Made by a program: the position numbers and the translations under genes
Shown here: piece after piece, positions 1 to 7,752 of the stretch
Numbering within the stretch: the first letter of the stretch is position 1
Layout: the number at the start of each line of letters is the position of its first letter
Assembly (NCBI GenBank): GCA_900550375.1
Contig: URRP01000047.1
Location: 1-18,049 of the forward strand
Direction of reading: 5' to 3'
DNA: 18,049 nucleotides
Origin: an uncultured Alistipes sp.
GTDB lineage: Bacteria > Bacteroidota > Bacteroidia > Bacteroidales > Rikenellaceae
Notes under the pieces: model-generated
What the model saw: only the letters and a program-made list of their open reading frames with translations
What the model was told of the DNA's origin: nothing
Databases searched by the model: none

Positions 1-156
1 AATATACAAGAAGGGCGTTCTCTTTTTTGTGGAGACTATGAATTATTCAGGCTAATAACATACAAGAAAAAAGGAAGAGGGATAATAAAAACTTTTTCAT
101 AGAAGCGTTTGTATTTTATGCAGCAATATAATTTCTCCATGAAGAATATTTGAAAT

Positions 157-195
157 CGCGTCATACAGTTTCTTTTTCTCTCCTTATATGACGCG
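157..195. repeat. 9-base perfect inverted repeat
   Basis: CGCGTCATA at 157-165 is repeated as its exact reverse complement TATGACGCG at 187-195, with a 21-base pyrimidine-rich spacer (mainly C and T on the plus strand). It lies downstream of the leftward operon in AT-rich DNA. It could be a second hairpin in the 3' end of that transcript, an operator for a gene outside the window, or chance. It has no T-run directly after the stem in either direction, so it is not a standard terminator. Confidence 0.4.
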
Positions 196-215
196 TTCCG
201 CACTTACTTAATAAA

Positions 216-244
216 GCTAAAAATGGCGGCTGCATTCGCTCCGC
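216..244 (-). terminator. Probable terminator of the leftward six-gene operon
   Basis: Read on the minus strand, GCGG (244-241) pairs with CCGC (229-226). A small internal bulge follows, then GC/GC pairs closing a GAAT loop, and the stem is followed by the T-rich run ATTTTTA (224-218). It begins about 20 bases after the glycosyltransferase stop codon at 265, the usual place for an intrinsic terminator. The stem is short and bulged, so it is a candidate rather than certain. Confidence 0.5.
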
Positions 245-264
245 GGCCACACCTCGACGGTTTT

Positions 265-999
265 TCAGCGCTGCGGCGCCCCTTTGCGGGGCCGAATTTT
301 GCGCCACGGCAGCTTGAGCACCCCCCAGAAAGCTTCTCCGAAGATGCCGCTCGACATCTTGGAGGTTCCCTCCGTGCGGTCGACGAAGACGATCGAAACC
401 TCGTCGATGCGGAAGCCTAGTTTCCATGCCGTGTACTTCATCTCCACCTGAAAACCGTAGCCCACCATCCGCACGGCATCGAGATCGATCGTCTCCAGCA
501 CGCGGCGCGACCAGCAGACGAAACCCGCCGTAGCGTCGCACACCGGCATTCGGGTGACGGTCCGCACATATTTCGACGCATAATAGGACATCAGCAGCCG
601 CGACATCGGCCAGTTCACGACGTTCACCCCGCGCGAATACCGCGAACCGACCACCACGTCGGCGCCTTCGAACGCCGCGGCCGTCAGCCGCTCCAGATCG
701 TCGGGATTGTGCGAAAAGTCGCAGTCCATCTCGATGACCAGATCGTAACCGCGATCCAGCGCCCACCGAAATCCAGCAATGTAGGCCGTACCCAGCCCCA
801 GCTTGCCGCTGCGCTCGACCAGATGGACCCGATCGGGGAACTCCCGCTGCCGCTCGCGGACGATGGCCGCCGTACCGTCGGGCGAACCATCGTCGACGAT
901 CAGAAGGTCGTAGCCGCCGGCGAGCGACATCACTTTCGAGATCATACGCGAGATATTCTCGCGCTCGTTGTAAGTCGGAATAATCACTAACTTTTTCAT
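265..999 (-). CDS. Family 2 glycosyltransferase, polyprenol monophosphomannose synthase-like
   Basis: This 244-residue protein resembles the Dpm1/Ppm1 branch of GT2 enzymes, which transfer a sugar (typically mannose from GDP-mannose) to a polyprenyl phosphate at the cytoplasmic face of the membrane. The N-terminus IIPTYNERENI (6-16), VDDGSPDGT (35-43), the acidic metal and sugar-nucleotide motif MDCDFSHNP (91-99) and VGSRY (117-121) are all typical. The family usually has MDADFSH, so Cys93 is a mild variation. There is no C-terminal membrane domain, as in the short soluble Dpm1 type. The start at 999 is chosen because MKKLV begins the fold there, GAAAGG lies just upstream, and the ATG overlaps the previous gene's stop (ATGA, 996-999). 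It is the last gene of the operon. The sugar and acceptor cannot be read from sequence; a flexirubin, lipid or O-glycan role is possible. Confidence 0.85.
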   Translation of the reverse strand: MKKLVIIPTYNERENISRMISKVMSLAGGYDLLIVDDGSPDGTAAIVRERQREFPDRVHLVERSGKLGLGTAYIAGFRWALDRGYDLVIEMDCDFSHNPDDLERLTAAAFEGADVVVGSRYSRGVNVVNWPMSRLLMSYYASKYVRTVTRMPVCDATAGFVCWSRRVLETIDLDAVRMVGYGFQVEMKYTAWKLGFRIDEVSIVFVDRTEGTSKMSSGIFGEAFWGVLKLPWRKIRPRKGAPQR

Positions 1000-2015
1000 A
1001 AGCCTTTCATCGAATTGCCGAACGTACGCCGTCCCAGCAGGTAACGTACGATTATCGAGCCATGATAGATATGAGCCGCCGCACGGCACTTCGACCACTG
1101 CACGGCGCGGCGCTTGCGGGCAAGTTCGCCGTGCTGCGCCAGAAAATCACGATAGGCGCCGACGACCGCGCCGGCCTGCGCACGCTGCCCCTTCAGCAGG
1201 TAGACCAGCGCTGCGGCAGCATCCGAAAGCGGACGCAGCACCGCCACGACAACACGCTGCACAGGTGATGCGCACTTGAAGAGCATCGAGAGGTTGTTAC
1301 GGTAATTGAGGTAGAGCTTGTGCGGCGAATCGTTTTGCAGCGTACCGCCGCCCAGATGCCACACTCGACTCTCGGGAATGACGCGCACACGCCATCCCGC
1401 CAGCTGCATCCGCCAGCAGAGGTCGATCTCCTCCATGTGAGCGAAGAAATCGGCGTCGAATCCGCCCGAACGGCGGAAGACCTCCGCACGGCAGCAGAAG
1501 GCCGCACCGCTCACCCAGAAAACGTCACGGCCATCGTCGTACTGTCCTCGGTCTTTCTCCAGTGTCTGGAGAATACGCCCCCGGCAGAACGGGAATCCGA
1601 GCCAGTCGATGAATCCGCCCGAAGCGCCCGCATATTCGAAACGATCGCGCTCGGCGCAGGCCAGCAGTTTCGGCCCCACGGCCGCCACGTCGGGCGCAGC
1701 GTCCAGCGCAGCGACAAGCGGTTCGAGCCACCCCTCCGCCGGCTCGACATCGGAGTTGAGCAGCACCCAGTAATCGCCCTCCAATTGCGCCAAAGCACGG
1801 TTATAGCCGCCGGCAAAGCCGTAATTCTCCGACAAACGAAGCAGCCGAACCGACGGAAACTCCCGTTCGAGAATCGCAACCGATTCATCCGTCGAGCCGT
1901 TGTCCGCCACGACGATCTCCACCTCGGGCGGTGCCGTACGCACCACCGAGGGCAGGAAACGCCGCAGATGAGCGGCTCCATTCCAATTGAGTATGACGAT
2001 CTTTACGACTGGCAT
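996..2015 (-). CDS. Family 2 glycosyltransferase, rhamnosyltransferase-like (COG1216 type)
   Basis: This 339-residue protein is a GT-A fold inverting glycosyltransferase of the WcaA/rhamnosyltransferase-like group. Visible motifs are VILNWNG (7-13), VADNGSTDES (36-45), NYGFAGGYN (64-72), the DxD-equivalent LNSDVEP (86-92) and, further on, HMEEIDLCWR, which matches the acceptor/base region E(x)DLCxR. The C-terminal 90 residues contain basic and hydrophobic stretches (around the RPLSDAAAALVYLLKG segment) that could dock on the membrane. The start at 2015 gives the canonical MPVVKIVILN beginning; the reading frame runs open upstream but only as a shadow of the acyltransferase gene. It overlaps the acyltransferase by 13 bases and the next glycosyltransferase by 4, implying translational coupling. 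It probably adds a sugar to a lipid or surface glycan; donor and acceptor are unknown. Confidence 0.85.
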   Translation of the reverse strand: MPVVKIVILNWNGAAHLRRFLPSVVRTAPPEVEIVVADNGSTDESVAILEREFPSVRLLRLSENYGFAGGYNRALAQLEGDYWVLLNSDVEPAEGWLEPLVAALDAAPDVAAVGPKLLACAERDRFEYAGASGGFIDWLGFPFCRGRILQTLEKDRGQYDDGRDVFWVSGAAFCCRAEVFRRSGGFDADFFAHMEEIDLCWRMQLAGWRVRVIPESRVWHLGGGTLQNDSPHKLYLNYRNNLSMLFKCASPVQRVVVAVLRPLSDAAAALVYLLKGQRAQAGAVVGAYRDFLAQHGELARKRRAVQWSKCRAAAHIYHGSIIVRYLLGRRTFGNSMKGL

Positions 2016-2932
2016 TGCGGACGGCGGTGTTTCCAACGGCGATGCGACCAGAGCCACATCCCCGGATCGGCGACGATCTCGCGTTCGAGCTGCCGTACAT
2101 AGCGTTCCGTAACCTCGTTGGGAGCGACCGGCTCCACGCCGTCGTAAAGAGGCAGGAACTCCAACTCGTAAAATCCGCGGCGCAGGCGGCGCTGGTGACA
2201 GAAATAGACCGGCAGGTGGAACTTGAGCGACATCTTCTCGATGCCGTCGAAAAAGACGGTGTCCTGATTGAGGAAGCGGAACCAATGGCTGTTGGGACGC
2301 AGCGGCGGATTCTGATCGGCGATCAAGCCGATGCCGATACGCTGCCCGGGGGCACTGGCCGGCAGCCGATGGTCGATGTAGTAGCGGATGATCTCCTTCA
2401 TCGGGATGAGCCGGATGTTGCGCCGCTTGCGCAGACGCATATAGACCGCGTCGATCACCTTGTTTTCCAACGGATGGTAGACCGCCGCCACATAGTGATC
2501 GCCGGTATAGAGCGCCAAGAAGGAGTCGTACTCCCAGCAGCCGAAGTGCGCCGTCGTGAGCAGCGCATCCCGCCCCCGCATATCGACCAGCAGCCGATCG
2601 AGGTTCTTGATCTGCACATGACGCCGGCAGTCGTCGTCCGACATAGCGGCCTGACTGACCGTCGAGATGAAGATCTCCGACAAGTTATGATAAAACGAAC
2701 GGCGGATCCGCTTGATTTCGGACATCGGACGGTCGGGAAACGAATTCCGCAGATTCTCCGTCACGACCCCAACCCGATAGCGCAGACATTTATAAACGAT
2801 AAAATAGATGGTATCCTGCAACACGTAGTAGCGCAGCCAGTGGGGCATCACGCCGATCAGCCAGCAGAATCCCCACACGGCGCTCACCATCGTCCGTTGC
2901 CACAATGTCAGATTCGAACGTTCTCGTTTCAT
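2003..2932 (-). CDS. Lysophospholipid/lipid A acyltransferase, LpxL (HtrB) family
   Basis: This 309-residue protein has the length and layout of the bacterial lipid A late acyltransferases. A hydrophobic N-terminal segment (about 15-50) should anchor it to the inner membrane. A conserved asparagine-rich helix follows (ENLRNSFPD, 59-67), and the HX4E catalytic pair sits in TAHFGCWE (His129, Glu134). IGLIADQNP and a C-terminal WLWSHRRWKHR segment, standing for the family's W..HRR.K, complete the picture. Such enzymes move an acyl chain from acyl-ACP to lipid A or a related lipid. The neighbouring glycosyltransferases suggest a glycolipid or lipid A product, but Bacteroidetes also use paralogues for other lipids, so the acceptor is left open. 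It begins 10 bases after the DUF389 gene. Confidence 0.88.
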   Translation of the reverse strand: MKRERSNLTLWQRTMVSAVWGFCWLIGVMPHWLRYYVLQDTIYFIVYKCLRYRVGVVTENLRNSFPDRPMSEIKRIRRSFYHNLSEIFISTVSQAAMSDDDCRRHVQIKNLDRLLVDMRGRDALLTTAHFGCWEYDSFLALYTGDHYVAAVYHPLENKVIDAVYMRLRKRRNIRLIPMKEIIRYYIDHRLPASAPGQRIGIGLIADQNPPLRPNSHWFRFLNQDTVFFDGIEKMSLKFHLPVYFCHQRRLRRGFYELEFLPLYDGVEPVAPNEVTERYVRQLEREIVADPGMWLWSHRRWKHRRPQCQS

Positions 2933-2942
2933 GCGTTCGGAA

Positions 2943-4325
2943 TTATTCGGTATACAGCTTCACCTGCGCAATCTTGGTACGTACCTCCAGCCACCGGCGC
3001 AGACGTTCGGTATCGGTTTCATTCATCTTCTCATGCGATTTCACCACGCAGATCAGCAACGTATCCTGCACCGCCCCGTCGACATCGAACGAAAGGCATT
3101 TCGATACGGAGATCGACTCGATATTGGGTACAACGGCTCCCGCTTCGCGCGAAATATCGTCGTACTCGATGTTCTTCATCTTGTACTTCGACAGCCGCTG
3201 CTTCAGCTCGTCGATCTGCATGTTCTTCTCGTCGAGCAGCTCCGAATAACTCAGCTGCAACGACTTGAGATCGACACGATCGCCCGTGCGGGCCTGACTG
3301 ACGATCAGCTCGACATCCTCCAGACCGTAGTTATAAAGCTGGGCGCGGGTGTTGTTGATGATCTCTTCGCCCAGCGGCTCGCCGATAAGCAGCAACTCGA
3401 TGCGTGACGCCTTGTCACGGTGCTTGTAGGCCTTCTTGCACTCGATCACACGCGTATGCTCGAACTGGAACTCCTGCTTTACATAGCGGTCGACGGCCGA
3501 TTCGAAGAAGGAGACCCGCACCATGTGCAGACCGATGATGACGCTGGGGATGAACGTAACCAGCGTAATGAGGAGCATGATCCGCTTGACGTAGCGCTCA
3601 CGCGCCGGATCGAGGAACTTCTTTTTGTGATATTTCAGCATACGGACGATCATATAGGTCGCCAGCGCGATGAAAACCGTATTGATGAAGAAGAGGTAGA
3701 AAGCCCCGATGAAGAACTTGAACTGTCCCGTCGCGATTCCGAAACCCGCCGTACAGAGGGGCGGCATCAGCGCCGTGGCGATCGCAACACCCGGGATCAC
3801 CGTCGAGTTACGATCCTTGCGCGACTGCGCTACGATGCCCGCCAGACCGCCGAAGAAAGCGATCAGCACGTCGTAGGTCGTGGGGACGGTACGGGCGAGC
3901 AGCTCGCTGCGCGCCGTTCCGAGCGGCGAGATAAAGAAGTAGAGCGTCGAGGTGGCGATGGCCACGACGACCATCAGCGAAAAGTTGCGCAGCGATTTCT
4001 TCAGCAGATCGAAATCGTTGATTCCCAACGACAGACCGACGCCCATGATCGGACCCATCAGCGGCGATATAAGCATTGCACCGATGATGACGGCCGCCGA
4101 GTTGACGTTCAGACCCAGCGAGGCGATCATCGTGGCGAAGATCAATACCCAGAGATTCGTACCGCGAAATTCGACGCCCCGGCAGATCATGTCCACCGTC
4201 TCCTCCTGTCGGGCGCTGTCCTCCGAGAGGTTGAAGCGGTCGGCCAGATCGCTGCGCAGACTCTCCCACCACGAATTTTTGGCAGCCTGCGCGTCCGTTT
4301 CCTTATCCGTACGGTTATTCTTCAT
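2943..4325 (-). CDS. DUF389 family integral membrane protein
   Basis: This 460-residue protein belongs to the uncharacterised hydrophobic DUF389 family. A charged, helical N-terminus (1-56) precedes about seven hydrophobic segments (near 57-75, 77-100, 113-134, 150-166, 176-197, 202-226 and 248-268). The family signature GAMLISPLMGPIMG lies at 82-95 and a Pro-rich ALMPPL in the fifth segment. The C-terminal third (from about 275) is soluble, with a likely coiled coil around SELLDEKNMQIDELKQRLS. The function of the family is not established; transport or envelope roles have been suggested only by topology. The start at 4325 is preferred over an upstream in-frame start inside rsmI because MKNNRTDKE begins the charged region and follows an A/G-rich stretch. 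It overlaps the rsmI end by 11 bases. The hydrophobic block is typical; the long C-terminal extension may be regulatory. Confidence 0.88.
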   Translation of the reverse strand: MKNNRTDKETDAQAAKNSWWESLRSDLADRFNLSEDSARQEETVDMICRGVEFRGTNLWVLIFATMIASLGLNVNSAAVIIGAMLISPLMGPIMGVGLSLGINDFDLLKKSLRNFSLMVVVAIATSTLYFFISPLGTARSELLARTVPTTYDVLIAFFGGLAGIVAQSRKDRNSTVIPGVAIATALMPPLCTAGFGIATGQFKFFIGAFYLFFINTVFIALATYMIVRMLKYHKKKFLDPARERYVKRIMLLITLVTFIPSVIIGLHMVRVSFFESAVDRYVKQEFQFEHTRVIECKKAYKHRDKASRIELLLIGEPLGEEIINNTRAQLYNYGLEDVELIVSQARTGDRVDLKSLQLSYSELLDEKNMQIDELKQRLSKYKMKNIEYDDISREAGAVVPNIESISVSKCLSFDVDGAVQDTLLICVVKSHEKMNETDTERLRRWLEVRTKIAQVKLYTE

Positions 4326-5040
4326 TGTTTTCTTCTTTTTCAAGTTCGTTTCTTCGGTTCCTTCCCTGCTTGGGGCCGCCGGCGACCACCAGCACGAACT
4401 CACCGCGCGGTTCCGTCTGCCGGAAATGCGCCAGCACCTCCGCCGCCGTTCCGCGCACGGTCTGTTCGAATTTCTTGGTCAGTTCGCGCGACACCGACAC
4501 CGGCCGGTCGGCACCGAAGAACTCCACGAACTGTTCGAGACACTTCACCACCCGATAGGGCGACTCGTAAAAGACCATCGTGCGCTCCTCGCCGCTAAGC
4601 TCCTGCAATCGTTTGTTCCGCCCCTTTTTCTGCGGCAGAAACCCTTCGAAACAGAAGCGGTCGCAGGGGAATCCGCTCTGCACAAGCGCCGGAATACAGG
4701 CCGTGGCGCCCGGCAGCGTCTCCACAGCGATTCCCTGCTCGACGCAGGTGCGCACCAGCAGAAATCCCGGATCGGAGATGCCCGGCGTTCCGGCGTCGGA
4801 GATCAACGCCACGGTACGCCCCGCGGCGATCGTCTCGGCAACCATCGCTACCGTGGCGTGCTCGTTGAACTTATGGTGTGCATGGAGCCGTTTCTCGATA
4901 CCGAGATGCTTGAGCAGCACCGACGAGATACGGGTATCCTCGGCCAGAATCAGATCGACCTCCTGCAACACCTTGACGGCGCGCAGCGTGATATCGTCGA
5001 GGTTGCCGATCGGCGTAGGGACGATGTAGAGTTTAGACAT
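4315..5040 (-). CDS. rsmI: 16S rRNA (cytidine(1402)-2'-O)-methyltransferase RsmI
   Basis: RsmI uses S-adenosylmethionine to methylate the 2'-OH of C1402 in the decoding centre of 16S rRNA, fine-tuning start codon selection. The 241-residue protein has the tetrapyrrole-methylase-like fold with all signature motifs: PTPIGNLDDITLRA (8-21), AEDTR (33-37), SDAGTPGISDPG (81-92), LPGATA (109-114) and FYESPYR (157-163). The last 20 residues are charged and Asn/Glu-rich (KEENNEE), a poorly conserved tail. Its length is slightly below the E. coli enzyme, as is usual in Bacteroidetes. It starts 4 bases after the stop of the linker-rich hypothetical gene and overlaps the DUF389 gene at its end, so it sits inside the operon. 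No missing key residue is seen. Confidence 0.97.
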   Translation of the reverse strand: MSKLYIVPTPIGNLDDITLRAVKVLQEVDLILAEDTRISSVLLKHLGIEKRLHAHHKFNEHATVAMVAETIAAGRTVALISDAGTPGISDPGFLLVRTCVEQGIAVETLPGATACIPALVQSGFPCDRFCFEGFLPQKKGRNKRLQELSGEERTMVFYESPYRVVKCLEQFVEFFGADRPVSVSRELTKKFEQTVRGTAAEVLAHFRQTEPRGEFVLVVAGGPKQGRNRRNELEKEENNEE

Positions 5041-5044
5041 GCGT

Positions 5045-6244
5045 TCAGGCGAGTTTTCGTTCGATCAGCTCGACCAGCAGCTTCGCCCCGTCGGAGTTGG
5101 GGTTCCAGTCGAAATTCTCAGCTATGTAGATCATACACTCATCCAGATCATCGAATTCGTTGAGCCGGTCGATCGTCTGCTCGCAGAGCGCCATATCGCC
5201 GCCGAAGAGGTCGCGGGCCAGCAAAAAGCGGTCGTTGTTGCACAAAGCTTTGCGCAGATCGACAACCGGTTCCTGCCCCACGGCAGCCGGAGGCGCGGTC
5301 ACGGCGATCATGTCCGAAACGGTCGTCACGTCCGCGTTGAGCGTCTCGCCCAACACCGCCGGTCCGTTTTCCGCCGGTACTACCGGATGTTCCGCCGGCT
5401 CGACGGCCGCCGGTTCCTCTTCCGTGACCTCCGCCGAGAGGGACGATGCCGCCGCAGCCTGTGAAACCGGAGTTTGCGGCTCCTCTGCAACCGGTTCGAC
5501 AGGAACTTTCCCCGATGCCGCACGCGCGGATTCGACCGGCTCCGTATCGCCGTAAAGCGACAGCACGACGCGGTGCTTGGCGCGCTTCACGTCCACGGGA
5601 TCGAGTTCGAAAAGGCTCAGCGGTTCGGCATCGGCAACGGGATGCTCCGAAACGACGGGAGGAATCTCCGAACCCGTTTCGACCGGCAGCTCCGACGCAA
5701 CAGGAGCAGTCGCGGCAACGGCTTCCGCCACAGGATCGTCCACCACGGCCGGAACCGCCGGTTCTTCAGCCGGAGTATCGGTTCGCACCGCCGGCATACT
5801 TTCCACAGGCATTCCGAGCGGAACCTCAAGCAGAGGATCGATCGCCGTTCCGGCAGAGGCTTCCGTCGGTACCGCTAACGGATCCTCGTTCGAGGCTCCG
5901 GCAAACGGCACTGCCGCTCCATCGGAAGCGGCCGGTTCGAAAATCGGAGATTCGGCCGGCGGCCGTTCCACCGGCGTCTCGTCCTCGGTAAACTCCTCCA
6001 CGGGTGCCAGACCGATCACGGCGTCGAGGTCGATCTCCACCGGCGGCAGATCGACGGGAAGCGGCTCTTCGACGGGCGATTGCCCCGCCTCAGGATCGAG
6101 GCCGAAGCGCACGGCATCGTAAAGCTCCCGTAGTTTTTCAAGTGCCAGATCGCGTTCTATATCAGCTATTTCGCACGACGCCTCCCACCCGTCGGCCAAT
6201 GCCGCGAGTTTTTGCAGCTGCGCACGAAGCGTTTTCAAATCCAT
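5045..6244 (-). CDS. Hypothetical protein: short helical ends joined by a Pro/Glu/Val/Ala-rich linker
   Basis: I do not recognise a named family. The 399-residue protein has three parts. Residues 1-50 are a helical, Leu/Ala-rich segment with possible coiled-coil character (LRAQLQKLAALADGW). Residues of about 55-325 are strongly biased to Pro, Glu, Val, Ala and Ser, with many PVE, PAEEP and AAVEP runs and no predicted fold or membrane segment. Residues 327-399 form a compact helical domain beginning VVDLRKALCNNDRFLLARDL and containing FGGD and AENFDW; I recall similar C-terminal ends in Bacteroidales proteins of unknown function. There is no signal peptide, so it is probably cytoplasmic. It is the first gene of the operon, directly behind a good promoter, with its stop 4 bases before rsmI. 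The high GC and long repeats of charged and prolyl residues suggest the linker varies rapidly. Confidence 0.75.
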   Translation of the reverse strand: MDLKTLRAQLQKLAALADGWEASCEIADIERDLALEKLRELYDAVRFGLDPEAGQSPVEEPLPVDLPPVEIDLDAVIGLAPVEEFTEDETPVERPPAESPIFEPAASDGAAVPFAGASNEDPLAVPTEASAGTAIDPLLEVPLGMPVESMPAVRTDTPAEEPAVPAVVDDPVAEAVAATAPVASELPVETGSEIPPVVSEHPVADAEPLSLFELDPVDVKRAKHRVVLSLYGDTEPVESARAASGKVPVEPVAEEPQTPVSQAAAASSLSAEVTEEEPAAVEPAEHPVVPAENGPAVLGETLNADVTTVSDMIAVTAPPAAVGQEPVVDLRKALCNNDRFLLARDLFGGDMALCEQTIDRLNEFDDLDECMIYIAENFDWNPNSDGAKLLVELIERKLA

Positions 6245-6267
6245 CGTTTTTGTCGTATTTTAATTTT

Positions 6268-6298
6268 CAAAGATATAAATTTTTCGCGGAACACGAAA
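6268..6298 (-). promoter_or_regulatory. Bacteroidetes-type promoter for the leftward operon
   Basis: On the minus strand the box TATCTTTG (6275-6268) exactly matches the TAnnTTTG -7 consensus. About 19 bases upstream lies TTTTCG (6298-6293), acceptable as the -33 element (consensus TTTG). Transcription would start near 6260, some 15 bases before the ATG at 6244, a normal short leader. Confidence 0.65.
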
Positions 6299-6412
6299 AC
6301 CGTACCGCCGTTTTTCACCTTCTCCGAACGAAAAACGCCGCAGATGCATACGAAAAGATTCATCCGGTAAAAATAACGGGGCGGACACCGATGACTTTTA
6401 TAAAGAAATGGT

Positions 6413-6420
6413 TATCTTTG
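6413..6420 (+). promoter_or_regulatory. Bacteroidetes-type promoter -7 box for ychF
   Basis: TATCTTTG matches the TAnnTTTG consensus exactly. A -33 element is weak: only a T-rich CTTTTAT around 6395-6400, spaced a little short. The predicted start near 6426 leaves a long leader of about 170 bases before the ychF ATG at 6598, and no better box lies closer to the gene. Confidence 0.55.
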
Positions 6421-6597
6421 CACACCTCATGTGCCGACGGGAAATCCAGCGAGGAAGATCTACCGGTCACGTCGCATCGGAACACCCCGGCCCGAGATTT
6501 AGGAGAATAAAACAACGTTTTCGATAAGCCGAGCGCAGAGCCGACTCGTTCGGGCTATGCCGAGGCGAGAAAACGACTGTAAAATACGAACTATAAT

Positions 6598-7698
6598 ATG
6601 GCTTTACAATGCGGAATCGTCGGTCTGCCCAACGTCGGCAAATCGACTCTGTTCAACTGTCTGTCGAACGCCAAGGCGCAGGCGGCGAATTTCCCCTTCT
6701 GTACGATCGAGCCCAACGTGGGCGTCATCACCGTCCCCGACGAGCGGCTCGTCCGGCTCGCAGAGATCGACAACCCCAAGCGCGTCGTCCCCACGACGAT
6801 CGAGATCGTCGACATCGCCGGTCTGGTCAAGGGAGCCTCGAAGGGCGAGGGTCTGGGCAATAAATTTCTGGGTAATATCCGCAATACGAACGCGATCCTC
6901 CACGTGCTGCGCTGTTTCGACAACGGCAACATCACCCACGTGGACGGGTCGATCGACCCCGTGCGCGACAAGGGAATCATCGACACCGAATTGCAGCTCA
7001 AAGACCTCGAAACTGTCGAGAGCCGGTTGGCGAAGATGCAGAAGCAGGCCACCTCGGGCGGCGACAAGAACGCCAAGCGCACCGTGGAGCTGCTGCTGCA
7101 ATACAAGGCCGTACTCGAACAGGGCAAAAGCGCCCGCACGATCGAACTGGACAAGGAGGACCGCAAGCTGCTCGCCGACCTGAACCTGCTCACCGACAAA
7201 CCGGTGCTCTACGTCTGCAACGTCGACGAGCAGAGTGCCGCGGCGGGCAACGCCTACACCGAGGCGGTGCGGGCCGCCATCGCCGACGAGAAGGCTGAGA
7301 TGCTGGTGATCGCCGCCGCGACCGAGGCCGACATCGCCGAGCTGGAGGAGTACGAGGAGCGGCAGCTGTTCCTCGAAGAACTGGGGCTGCAGGAGTCGGG
7401 CGTAGCGCGGCTCATCAAATCGGCCTATAAATTGCTCGATCTCCAGACGTTCTTCACCACCGGCGCCGACGAGACGCGGGCTTGGACCTTCCGCAAAGGA
7501 ATGAAGGCGCCGCAGACGGCCGGCATCATCCACACCGATTTCGAACGCGGTTTCATCCGCGCCGAAGTCATCAAGTATGACGATTACGTCACACTCGGCT
7601 CCGAAAAAGCATGCCGCGACGTCGGCAAAATCGGCATCGAGGGCAAGGAGTACATCGTGCAGGACGGCGACATCATGCACTTCCTGTTCAACGTCTGA
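6598..7698 (+). CDS. ychF: Redox-regulated ATPase/GTPase YchF (OLA1-like)
   Basis: YchF is a ribosome-associated P-loop ATPase of the Obg family, implicated in translation and stress responses. The 366-residue protein has the usual length and the full G-domain: P-loop GLPNVGKST (9-17), a switch with TIEPNVG, DIAGLVKGASKGEGLGN from 72, and the G4 motif NVDE (208-211) instead of NKxD, the hallmark that allows ATP rather than strict GTP specificity. The helical insertion of residues about 130-190 is present. The C-terminal TGS domain is seen in FFTTGADETRAWTF, GIIHTDFERGFIRAEV and the terminal VQDGDIMHFLFNV. The start is fixed by MALQCGIVGLPNVGKST and is preceded by an AT-rich leader typical of Bacteroidetes. 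It heads the rightward gene series. Confidence 0.97.
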   Translation: MALQCGIVGLPNVGKSTLFNCLSNAKAQAANFPFCTIEPNVGVITVPDERLVRLAEIDNPKRVVPTTIEIVDIAGLVKGASKGEGLGNKFLGNIRNTNAILHVLRCFDNGNITHVDGSIDPVRDKGIIDTELQLKDLETVESRLAKMQKQATSGGDKNAKRTVELLLQYKAVLEQGKSARTIELDKEDRKLLADLNLLTDKPVLYVCNVDEQSAAAGNAYTEAVRAAIADEKAEMLVIAAATEADIAELEEYEERQLFLEELGLQESGVARLIKSAYKLLDLQTFFTTGADETRAWTFRKGMKAPQTAGIIHTDFERGFIRAEVIKYDDYVTLGSEKACRDVGKIGIEGKEYIVQDGDIMHFLFNV

Positions 7699-7752
7699 TC
7701 CTGCACACGAAACGACTGAAGTACGAAACGAAAAAACAATACGTTCGCCATC

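Larger units (their letters stand above)
1..264. other. AT-rich non-coding stretch at the window edge
   Basis: No open reading frame here has a convincing start, composition or recognisable product; the only start-to-stop runs are a few codons long. Base composition is clearly AT-rich up to about 220, in contrast to the GC-rich genes to the right. It contains a 9-base inverted repeat (157-165 with 187-195) and the likely terminator of the leftward operon (216-244). A tRNA or rRNA was looked for and not seen. The gene to the left lies outside the window. Confidence 0.6.
6245..6597. other. Divergent promoter region between the two operons
   Basis: This 353-base stretch separates the leftward operon from ychF. 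It holds a promoter for each direction (6268-6298 minus; 6413-6420 plus) and about 170 bases of untranslated leader before ychF. The leader starts with a perfect 5-base hairpin, GCACA-CCTCA-TGTGC (6420-6434), and includes the potential stem AGCCGA/TCGGGCT near 6550. A 32-codon Arg-rich reading frame (6429-6527) lies in the leader but has no supporting start site. The part nearest the leftward operon is AT-rich. No RNA family could be assigned. Confidence 0.6.

Noticed and set aside
6429..6527. A 32-codon Arg-rich frame in the ychF leader
   Set aside because: Too short and without a start-site signal; kept only as a remark under the leader finding.
7740..7747. TACGTTCG resembling a promoter box before the SIMPL gene
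   Set aside because: Transcription would start at or after the ATG at 7753, so the box cannot serve that gene; the gene is more likely cotranscribed with ychF.
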